64,000 bases of DNA, from the NCBI GenBank assembly GCA_022316685.1, contig JAKJHU010000005.1:12502707-12566706 (forward strand), given 5' to 3'. Position 1 is the first letter of the stretch; each line of letters begins with the position of its first letter. The notes under the pieces were generated by a model. It saw only the letters and a program-made list of their open reading frames with translations, was not told where the DNA came from and made no database searches. Below, one piece after another: positions 27,201 to 38,700 of the stretch. This DNA comes from Progne subis subis. Lineage: Eukaryota; Chordata; Aves; Passeriformes; Hirundinidae. A program made the position numbers and the translations under genes.

Positions 27201-28730
27201 TCAAAACCCTGCTGTTCTGCAAAGAGTAGAGGGAGAAAAAATGATGGACTGTTGCCCTGTTTTTTCTGAGTTTTATAAAGCCTTTTGAATTTTCATAAAT
27301 GGAGTCAGATCTTTTTAGTTACTGTACAATATTAAAAGCGGTTCTACCTTTTTCCCACAGATGTAACATAAACAAATCCTTTGTTTTTCATTCTCTGTCC
27401 TTTGTTTGCATATTTCTAACCTGAAAACAATTGTAACTGACAGTTGGTTTAGCCACTTGGCTGAAAGGTGAAAAACCCCAGAAGCCAATCTTCTGCTAGA
27501 CCCACAAATGTATAAAAAGTAAGAAATAAAACAAAGAGGCTCTCTCTCCGCTGGACTCAGCTTTAAGCTGGATTGGAGAAGGACCTCTGCCCTGCAAAAA
27601 TCTCTTGTCTGCGTGTGACTGCTTTGCATGTCGTGGTGACAATGGACCTCTTTAAGTTTCTCTTTGTTAACATATTAGAAAATTCTCTCTCATGCACAAA
27701 ATTCTTCTCTCTTATAACTTTATTCCCCTCACTCTGTGCTTATTAACACCCACCCTCCCCCCACAATGACATGCAGAAAAATAAAGCGTGTTAATTAAAT
27801 GAGTTAATTTTAGATGTAATAATCTCAGGTGACTGTCCAGAGACCATGCTAACACATGGTGGTTCCATTCCAGTGGTGTGAGCCCCTGAAGTCCAGCTCT
27901 GCTGAGGAATCAAAGCTGGACTTAAGCAACCTCTGCTCTCTGGGGCAGAGATGGACAGAGACTCTTGGACAGCAGAGGCTGCTGAGCACATGTGGCCGGC
28001 AATGATCCCATGGACACCACACGGGCAGCCTCTGCTCTGTGACCCTTGGCACTCAAGTTGTCCTCATCAGGCTCCGACTTTGCCTCTGCAAACTCTCCTG
28101 TCCCCAGCTCAGTGGGGTGGGGCTGTCACTCTGCGCATGTGGTGCAGGGCAAGATGCAAGCTCCTGTAAAGGTTGCATTTGTGTTGGGAAATTTAGCAAG
28201 AGTGATCTTTGTGGCCTTCCATTGCACAAAGAGGGGGGGCAAACATTTTTAGCAGGGTATACTGGAAAAGGGGTGATGGTTTTACACTAAGAAAGGGCCA
28301 GTTTAGATGAGATACAAAGACCTAATTTTTTACAGTGAGGTTGGCAAACACGAAACAGGTGGTCTAGAGAGGTGGCAGAAGCTCCATCCCTGGAAACATT
28401 CAAGGTCAAGCAGCTTAGGTCTAGCTGAAGGTGTCCCTGCTCATTGCAGAGAAGTTGGACTATATGGCCTTTTATGGTCCCTCACAAACTAAAGTATTCT
28501 ATGATTCTATGATCTTGTCCACTGTTTACTATTGCCCGGTCCTGGACATAGGAACTAGCAACATTCTGCCTCCCTTTTTCTGTGTCTAATTTTATCAGTG
28601 ATTATCACTTCATTTAATCCAAATTTGGGGAAAATATTTTTCCTTGCTGCACAGATAGTTGAAAGAAATAATAGCATGACTGCTTCTGCCACATGTCAAG
28701 AGATATTGAGGCTCCTATGAGTTTGTTTCC

Positions 28731-28774
<44 letters not shown>

Positions 28775-31700
28775 AAGGAGACAAGTAGGGTAGTCCTGAA
28801 GTACAGTGTTTACTTCTGGTATTACCTCTTCATATGCACTGTCATGCTGTATGGTGAGGCGATATGAGATACCATGAGTGACAAAAGGCTCTCACAAGGC
28901 TGCTCTATAGTTTTCAAAGCATGATATGGATTATTTGTTTACTCCAAAATTGCAGCCAAACCCCCAAAGCCTGCTGCCAGGTCCGGGAAAACTTACTGAT
29001 TATGGGGATTAAGGGATTTCCCCGGCTACTTGCAACAGTTCTCCAGCATTGCCACAATTGGATCAGGAGACACTGGTTAAAGTGTAGTCCTGAGTCCAGA
29101 ACAACCTATTTGGTGATCTTTGGTTGCCACATTGCTGCAAAGAATAATGTGTCAGTCTAACTCTTTATTTTTGCTCATTTTCCGTGTCTACCTCAGAATG
29201 CTACAGTGAAAGTGAACACGACGATCCCGAAATAACAGACACGCCACCTCCACCTTACAGAGTCCAGATACCACCTCCTCCTTCGGTAAGTGTTCCAGTT
29301 ATTACCTTGCTTCTTGTTGCAAGCAGGTTGAAACAAAACTCTCCTGAGGTGGCGGACCGCTAGGAATAACCTAAAACATTGTCTGGAAATGTCCACGCTG
29401 TGCTCCTGTGAAACCTTCATGCACAGACTGCCCGCCCTGTTGGGAGGCACAGTTGGCACATCCTGCACTACAGGGAGTTTTGCACTGTAAAAGATCAGCT
29501 CCTTCCCTTTTATCTTGCTGAGGAAAGGAAGGTGTTGTTCTACCTCATACACGAACCATGCCTTTCCTTTACAAGATTTTTAACACACTGCTATAAACTC
29601 TTTTTTTCATACTATTCTCTCTTTTTAAAAAATCCATCCTGAAACCTCTCTCTTTTTGTGACCTTGGTAGAATACCTAACAGCTTTGTATTTATTTATTT
29701 GAGTGAGCTGTTTTTAAGATTGCTGAATTTGAAGCTGCTTTTGTGTCAGTGAACAGAAGTGAAGGGAAAGAGGCCTCTTTGCACAGAGATAAAAATCTGT
29801 TTTTTTCCTCTACCTCTGAAAAATAGACTATGAAAAAAGAAAATAGGCATTCTTCCAAAATTTATGTAGTATATTGCCCCAGAATATTCCTTCCTGTCTC
29901 ACTTCATTTCATAAATTAAAATAAGCACTATGAACCCCCATGAGTCTAATCAAATTGGCTTGCCTAATTATTATCTACTTCTTGCCCTAATTATCTTGTT
30001 TCTGTATCATTATTTTTCCCAGTGATCTCATTGTTCTTATGTAATTCAAATGGATTTAAAAAAAAATAATTTTTTAAATTTTTCCTTTTTTGAATAAAGA
30101 AAGAAAAGTTGTTAATTTGCTATGAGGTAGCTTCACTAGTAGGTTTGGGGTGGGTTTTTTTCTTCTCTTTGCAGTCTTTAAAAGAAAAGTTTCATTTGTA
30201 GTAGAAGTCAGGGAGAGCTGTTGCAAGAAGCAGAAGTAATCCCTTAATCTCTGTCACCAGTAAGTTTTCTTGAAGCTAGCAACAGGCATGGGGGATTTGG
30301 TTGCAATTTTGGAGTAAACATATTGTTCATATCATGCGTTGGAAACTATAGAGTTGCCTTGTGAGAATTTTTTTGTCACCACATTTTTAATTTTTAGAAT
30401 TTTTCTATTGAAATGGAAAGTCAAATTTACTTAATTCTGTGTTTAGAAATGAGTGATCTGGTTTGGGCTGGTAATGAGGAATCCTGATTCAAGCCTTTCC
30501 CTTCACTACCTGGAAGTTAACACTGAGAGGTGTGCAGTAAATCTGAAATACACAGATGAGCCAGAAAAGCATGTGCAATCACAGGCATTAATAAAGGAGA
30601 TGTCATGGACAGGGCTGCCTGTCTGGCATCTCTAATTAGCTCACATAAAGTTAGGAGTGCATATCACACAGCCACCCACTTGCCCCACCCATTTTCAGTC
30701 AGATAAATCAGTCTTCACTTCCTCCCCTGAAATGTGTAACGTTTATCACTAGAACAATCCGCCTGGCACCCGGGGATGTGAGGCATTCACTGCTGTAGAA
30801 CGTGATTCTTTAGTGCCTGTATCAACTGGAAGTTAAATGTGACTGAAAAAAAAAGGGAGAGGAGAGGAGAGGAGAGGAGAGGAGAGGAGAGGAGAGGAGA
30901 GGAGAGGAGAGGAGAGGAGAGGAGAGGAGAGGAGAGGAGAGGAGAGGAGAGGAGAGGAGAGGAGAGGAGAGGAGAGGAGAGGAGAGGAGAGGAGAGGAGA
31001 GGAGAGGAGAGGAGAGGAGAGGAGAGGAGAGGAGAGGAGAGGAGAGGAGAGATGCCTCCTGCAGTTATTCAGGGCTGCGGGTCAGTTAATGAAGTGTCTT
31101 GAATTTTATACTTCAGTGTGTTGCCTTTAGGAGGCTGTAGATGTGTTTTCCGTCTGCTCACCTCTGAGTGAATGCCTGTGTTTTTCCAGATGATGAGTTT
31201 TTAACAGGTGCTGTTTTTAGCTTTCTGTTTTCCTAGTTTCCTGCTGCTTGTTGGACTGTTGCTGCAGAGGCAATCCCTGGTTGTCTCCTTCCCATATGCT
31301 CCTCTTGAGTGCTGGTCTCCATGTTTTAGCAGGGAACACGTGGGTGGCAGGCAGTGGTGCAGATGCTGAGGGATCCTGCTTTCTCAAGCTTTCCCTCATA
31401 GGGTACCTTCTCTTCAGCCTTTACCTTCGTCAGCTGATTTCCCTTCTTCTTATTCCTTAAAATCCCTTCCCTTGTGGACAAAGGCTATTGCCTTCTGAGC
31501 AAAGGCGTCATCTTCTCACCCCAGAACTGGCCACTGGAATAAACTTTTTTTGCTGTGGATCTGCCCCATGCTCAGCTGGCTTACATAATGAGTAGGAACA
31601 GCTATGTTTGAGTGCAAGTCAGATTCTTCTTTGAAGTAATGTATTTAATATCCATTTTGCTTCTGGACAAGGGTTGAAACAAGAAAAACACTGGAAGGCT

Positions 31701-32720
31701 TGGGGAAGTGCAGCTTCTACTAAAAACTCAATTCTAGGTTTGGAACCTGTGGTTATCTCAGGGAGGGTTGGTTAACCACGGCTCTCTACCTATTTATTTG
31801 TTTCAGAGTTCCTGAACCAAGCTGTGAAGTCTCAAAAATGTGGTGGATTTGGGTTCATATTCTGTGGGTGCAGCACTTGGCATACTTAAATTTTGTCAAA
31901 TTGTTACTGGAAGTGACACTTATTCTGTCAACTCAGCTCAGTGTCAAGAATGCCACAGGCATGGACTGGAGTTAATTTCTTCTTATTTTACGCAGAAAGG
32001 CCTCCAAACTTCTTAACATCAAACCAAAAACTATTAGTCTGGAAACTAATAGAAACCCAGATGCAGGCTTTGTTACATTTTAGAGCAGCAAACACTTTGC
32101 TGTACATCTAGAACAAAGTTTGTACTTGCTGTTCTATTTATTCTCTGCTGACTCAAACCATTTTGAAATTTGCAGAAGAAAAAAGCAGTGATCATGAAGT
32201 TCCATGTGTATGCATGGGTTTGGGTACTGTGAAGTAAAAAAAAGCAAGCCAGGAACAAGTAAATGATAACATCTGTAGGATAAAAGTTAAACTGATCACC
32301 TGCATTAATTTGTCCACATGTGAATGGATATACAGTTAAAAATCAGCAGATATGATGAGACAATAGATTGCTGCAGTGGCCAAAAAAGCAGTTGAAGAGT
32401 TTCATGGTCATAATTTTTGTCTAAAAAATATCTAGAGACTCATTAATTTCCCGTAAGATCCTTATGGTATGCTTTTTAAAATATCCCCAAATGGAAATTT
32501 ATCATCATATGGATGATTGCAAAATTTCCAAAGGAGTCACTCAAATACTTTAGGTAAACATTTGTCATTCCAAAGAAAAAGCAAAACACAACACATATGT
32601 GGAGAAAAAGAAACACCTTCTGGCAGTCATATTCTGACTCATATTTTTAAATTAACACACAATGAAAATGAAAACAAAAATATATACCCCTCAGTGAGGC
32701 ACAGTCTCCATTGCACTAAC

Positions 32721-32771
<51 letters not shown>

Positions 32772-35700
32772 GACTAATGCCAGAAAATAGAGTTGAGATC
32801 AGATATCTTCTCTTTTCAGATTTGAACAACTGAAATTAGACCATCTACAACATGTGGGCAAGAGCTGTTACTGTTGGGTCATTCTACTTGACTTTAGAAA
32901 TGCTTCAACAATTTGTGATAGGAGTTCTTAGGTGAAATGTTTCATACCACCTGTGTTCCCAAGGGTGTTTTTAGCACTTATGGTTTACTACAGCATCTCC
33001 TTGTCCTTTGCTTGAGAATGCGTATGTGAATGTTTCTATTTTAGAAACAAAAACACACCTGAAACACAGTGCTGTAGTGTCGTGGTGTCCCTCGTGCGCT
33101 TGGAAGCGCTGGCCCATGGGCTAGCTCAGAACCTTCACTGCGGCTCACGCGCTATGGGTCGGGGTTGCTAGTCGCACCAGCTCCCTCATCCCCGTGGGTA
33201 CTTGGTTCCCCACACCCAGTGTAGGACTCGATGTTGCTGCAACCACGGTGACGGATAGAAGAGCGACTCTCCGAGCAGGGCTTCATTATGGGGGAGACCT
33301 GACGGGAGCTCCACACCAGACTGCTGCTGCTCAGGAGAGCCCCGAACAAGGGTTGTGCATGACTTGTTTAAACAGGGGAGGACCAAGGCGTGGTAACACC
33401 ACAACAACCAATCAGGAAAACTTGGGGTGGAACCGGGGGTGTAACCACATAACAGGGGAACCAGTCACCGATGGGGAGAAGGGGATTTCCCAGGCACCAG
33501 CCTATCACTCGACGCCCTCCCTGGAGCTTTCCAGAATCCAGGGAAGGGTCTCAGAATGTCAGACAGGGCGCTGGAGGGGGAGAGAGAGAGAGGATTGAAA
33601 ACAGCAGGTGAGGGGTAGGGTGATTGACAGATAACCAAACATTACGTAACAAACACGAGGGGGAAAAACGAACGAGGAGAATGCGGGGTACATGGAACAA
33701 ACCATTACAGAAAATTCTCATGAAAAACTGTAAATTGATTACATAAAACAGTGTAAACCAAATAAATCAACTTCTGCACCACCACACTGTACTTTTCATA
33801 AGGAATAAAGATGTCTGGGTCCTGCAATGTTTGGCACAGTCTTACAGGAATCATGAAAGAGCCAGAGAATATGTCTTAGGAGGAATGGCTGAGAGAGCTG
33901 GGTTTGTCCAGTCTTAAGAAGAGGGGGCTCAGGGAAGACCACATTGCCCTCTACAATTCCCTAAAAGGGGGTTGTAGCTAGGTGAGGGCCGTGCCTAAAG
34001 TGACAGGAGTGGAGGAAGTGGCCTTAAGTTGAGACAGGGCAGAGTCAGACTAGATATATGACAAATTTTTTTCACCATTAGGTTGGTGAAATCAGGGATT
34101 GGAATAGGTTGCCCAGGAAGGTGGTGAAGTCACTAGCCCTGGAAGCATTCAAGAGGGATCCAAATCCAGTGCTGGATGATGTGGTTTAGGGGTTGCAGTG
34201 GTAGTGCTGGTGGATGTCTGGACTGGATGAACTTAAGAGTCTCTTCCAACCTTAACAATTCAATGATTCTATGAATGGCTTTGAAAATTTACAAAAGTGA
34301 ATAAGCTGCTATAAACAAATAGTGCTCACAGTCTGCTATAGGTCCTCCTCATCCTCTGAATTAACTTCTTGTTATGTGATGCAGCTGTATTAGAAGCACA
34401 GGAAGGCTTTGCTGTGTTTAATATAAGAAGGAAGTAGTATACATTACAGTATACAACATTGAATTGTGGAGTTTAAAAATCATAATTAAAAAATTGTTAC
34501 TCTTGGTTTGGTTTATTTGAATAAAAGTTATTTCTGGTTTACTGGGTTATAAATAGGCATTCCAGGCTAGTCCATTTACTGTGTTCTCAGCTTTACCAGG
34601 TTTCCCTAGCAACACCTTCTTAGTAAGTTTCAATATTTTCAGTCTAGTTATCATCTGTTTTAATCCTCACACAGATCTATTCTGCATAAATATTGAGGAC
34701 AGAAACTTGCCAGAATCGTGGTCCGTCAAGTCTGGTATTCTGATGCTGGCATTGGCCAGTTAGGGGATGATACACAGGAGTAAATTTCTGCAGTAGCAGG
34801 ATATCTGGCTTTCATATCATGATGATCTTATCACAATTTCTGATAGTTTCTGCTAAGTAGTCTTGCCCTGGTGAGTGATTGTCCCTTGAAGGGACTTGGA
34901 AAAATACTACTTTACTGTACTTCAGTGCTTGGGACCCCTTTTGTCCATCTCTGGTTATTGTATTGGTGGAACTGTTGAGTGCTTCATGTTCAATGACTAA
35001 TTTGGAGTTTTTCCTCTTCACTCTTGATTAGGCCAATAAAGTGAAGACAAAGTAAAGATAGAAAGTGAGTGTGAGACCTACCATAGAAGGCTACATTCAG
35101 CATAATATTTCTCCTTGATCTTTGTTTCTAGGCATTGTCAGGTTTATGTCTCTTTTCCCTTTGGCTTCTTTGGATGAATAAGTAACCAGATTACATCAAT
35201 TTCTGGTCATTTAGCACTTCAGCTCCACATCATTATATCATGTAGAACCTAGAAACAGGAGTAATTTGTAAATAATTTTTCTCTTTTCTTCCTCTCCCCC
35301 TGGCTTTTGTTTCTGGAAAGCAGGATCAGCAGAAGTCATCATTCACCTCAACTCTGTCAAGTGAAGCATCTTGTTCTCTCTCCTCTCCTGAAAGCACTTT
35401 CAACTCCCAAGAATCATCATCATCCTTGACATCCAAAGTGGTTTATTCAGAGAGGCAGTCCTGGCTTGACCTGGTTACCAGCTCTGCCACAGAAGAGGGT
35501 GATCAGCCTATAACATTCTGCGTAGCAGATTCATTCTGATGAGCCTCCAGAAGCGGTCTGTGGAGATACAGCAGAGAGCCAGGAAGTTCAACTTTCTCAG
35601 CCCAATGGTGGATCCCAAACCTCCTACTTAAGTGCAGATACACATTGTCTAGCTGTGCCAGATACAGCAGGACAGCGATCACTAGCCAAAGGTGAGCTGA

Positions 35701-38700
35701 TGAGAGAGGAGATTTTTGCTGCAGAGCCATACAATATAAGAGTTACACATTTTCCTAACTTCCTTTCCCCTTCCTTCCTCTATATTCTTCACAGAAGAAT
35801 TTTCCCGTGACACATCATTTACAACATTTAATTTATTGTACACTAAAACTTATTGCGCTGAGTATCTAGTTGGTACCTTTACAACTTTTCTCAAATTGTA
35901 TCGATATGTTAGATCATAACCTCTGTATATAAATTTAGCATAGATATAATTTTATTAACAGTCTTTATTTCAATGCAGATATCTTTTATTAGTTAAGATT
36001 GAATCAAAATCTTAACAGTGCTTCACAGAATGGACACCATAACAAAACTGTAATATGTAGGGAATGGTGTACATGGGGTTAAGTCAGTCCAATTTTACAA
36101 ATATGTGCTGTTACATTTACTCAAAGTACATACTCCCTATTTGCTTCATTAAGCTTCATTGTAATCAAGCAGAAACAACTGAAATCCTGAATCAGAGAGT
36201 CTATTAAGACTGGATTTTGTTTAAGCAAATAGGTATCTGCACAGTATCCTCCTACTGAAATGTACTGCTAATTGAAAAAGGTGGCATTGTTCCAGAATTT
36301 GGTCATTGTTACCATTCATAGCTCTCCTGTGTAGTGAGGAAATATCTCCTGCCTTTTGAGCAAAGCTTCTTCTTTCTGCATTAAAAGCAGTTGAAGCCCA
36401 AGAGTTGTTCCTGGTGTACAATTATTCTGCATAGAGGGGTAATACATAAGAACAACAACATTCCTGTGCCTCAACCCTTCCCATGATTCCAAGTCCTTGT
36501 AACAATTTGAATTGAGTACTTTGTTGCTGAAAGAGAAGGGTTGTCTCAGCACAATGCAAAAGAAAGGTGCATCTAAGAGCTTAGGCTGAAAGCAATGAAG
36601 TGATGGAAAGAAACAGTGCTGGAGTTGTTGGGAACTCAGGGTATTTCTCCTGTAGGTGAACTTGACACTGGAAGATGATACTATGAGGCACATTAGTTAC
36701 TGTGTCAGTCCCCCTATATTTTACAAACATTGACACTTAGAAAACTGGCACCCCTTTATGTCGTCGTACCTTTTCTGATTTTACACAAAAATAGGGGCAT
36801 TAAGAAAAGTACAATTTTCATCAAAACTACAAATTAACTCAGTGTTTTATGTTTACCTACCTTACCCATTTTGTAGGCTTTTCTGCTAGAAAATTTTGCA
36901 GCAATTAAGATCAGAAAGAATTAAAATCCAGAGTAAGCATACGTGCTGTTTCTATGTATTGGAAAAGAGTGCTGTGCTTTGAATTACTGTGGAATCTAAG
37001 TCCCCTAATTCTGGCTTTGCATGTTTGTGCCAGCTGGGGCTGGCAGAAATGGAGTCCCTAATGAAAATATCACAAAGACATATTCAATATATTGTTTTCT
37101 GTAATTTTAACTTCTGGGTTAAATTTGATAAAGTAATGTCTTTGGAAAAGAGTACTAGGGACATTCAACTGGATTGTTGGAACGTAGGTCATAAATGGCA
37201 TAGTGGTTTATAGATCCTGTTGACAAAGATTCAGTGGTTGCTCTTCAGAAATCTAAACTTTTGCTTAGAATGTATTCCTCTGGTATTGTCAGAAATCCTG
37301 CAATAATTTGTAGGTTACTGCTTTCCATTGTAATGTAAGGGTGACAAATACTTCAATGGATGTCATAGAATTAGCATGACACATTCATAATCACTTAAAG
37401 AATAGTTTGATAGGCTCAATCAGACTAACCAATAAATAGGATTAAAATGTAAATCAAGTCATATTTTGGTGTACTCCTGCAGTAGACAAAATGGTTTAAT
37501 TTTGAAAAGATTATTCCTGGGGAGATGAATTCTTCTGTTTCTCACTGCTTAGTTGACGGGCAACTGTGATAGCAGAACACAGAACAGTTCCATCCTAACC
37601 AGAGGTGATCGTTGACAGAATTACAGAAATAGATAATTTCACCAAGATAGTCGCTGTGGAAACTAGTACAACCTCACTAGTTCTTGTCTGCATCACGATC
37701 CATTACTGATTAAGTAAAACGTACACCATCCACGGGTTTGTCTTTCCTTTGTCAGTATGCATATATGGGCTGGGTGTGGAGAGAGCTGCTGTGTGGGGCC
37801 CTCCCCTGCAATGGTCACTGAAAACATTAAGGAAATATTTTCCAAGGAGATTAGGCTACTTCAATTAAGCTACCCAAAGGATGAGATGGGAAAAGAAGGA
37901 TATATGTAAAATAACAATTCAGTTCCAAATGAAAGTCATCAAAAAGGATGCAATTCTGGTTCTGTGACTTATCCCCCAAGAATTTCCCTCTCCAGCTAGT
38001 TGATAGGCATGTGTACAAATACTGTGAGATGAATTCAAGTTGTTGGGTAAAATCTAGCTGCAAATTCTCCTGATTTGCAATAACTGGTAAGAGCACCCTT
38101 GTTATCTGATGCAAAACAAGAAGGCACACCTCAGTGCAGTTGGTAGTATTTGCTTTACAGTGCTTCTGAATAGTGCATTTCTGACATGTTTCAGAGTCAT
38201 GAGACTGCATCCAGGAGACAAGTCTGTCTTTTGTCAACATTTGCCCTGAAAGCACGTGTTCCCTGTGTGTAAAGACGGCCTTGCTATTATCAGAACAGCT
38301 ATGTTCTTTGACAGGCTTTGATCCCAGTCCCCCACAGAATCTGGGGGTGTGTCTGTGCTCTCTCTGTCTCTTGGTGAGGATAAAAAAAACCCCTGTTGCA
38401 CTGTTTTCTGGACAAATTCTTCAAAGTAAACCCACAAATTTACATTTTGGTTGTAGCTGATAAGGGCCTAGAGTTGAGGTGAAAATTTTCTAGAACCGAA
38501 GAGCGCTTTTGCTGGACAAAAATGGAGATCAGTGTGAGAAAAGTTGGTAGCTAGAAGGAAGAAAGAAGAGCTGTGGTTTTGTGGCAAAAGCTTACCATGA
38601 AAAGTACAAAAACAGTGAAGAAACCTTAGTGATGAGTTAAACAATGAAAGAAACATTTTTCAGAAATAAATGGATAAATCTCCATAACAAAAGCTACTGA

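Larger units (their letters stand above)
25146..29196 (+). other. IPCEF1: IPCEF1 intron e-f
   Basis: This 4-kb intron holds a GC-rich patch of unknown nature (about 27840-28260), a CR1 3' fragment (28320-28513) and a poly(A) tract (28734-28776). No additional exon was seen. Confidence 0.85.
29286..35323 (+). other. IPCEF1: IPCEF1 intron f-g
   Basis: This 6-kb intron carries the (GGAGA)39 array (30856-31050), a 46-base T tract (32723-32768), an ERV LTR (33078-33786) and a CR1 3' end (about 33855-34278). No other exon was recognised. Confidence 0.85.

Noticed and set aside
27840..28260. GC-rich patch in the e-f intron considered as an unannotated exon
   Set aside because: Several short frames on both strands, but no similarity to IPCEF1 or another family, and the flanking exons already join in phase.
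30839..31102. 87-aa frame of RGEER repeats
   Set aside because: It is entirely the translation of the GGAGA array inside an intron.
32723..32768. Poly(T) considered as the tail of a minus-strand processed pseudogene
   Set aside because: No gene-like sequence on its left side in reverse complement and no flanking target-site duplication.
33194..33598. 134-aa plus-strand frame
   Set aside because: It lies within the LTR, antisense to it, and does not resemble a retroviral or host protein.
35503..35730. 75-aa minus-strand frame over IPCEF1 exon g
   Set aside because: Shadow of the real exon on the opposite strand.
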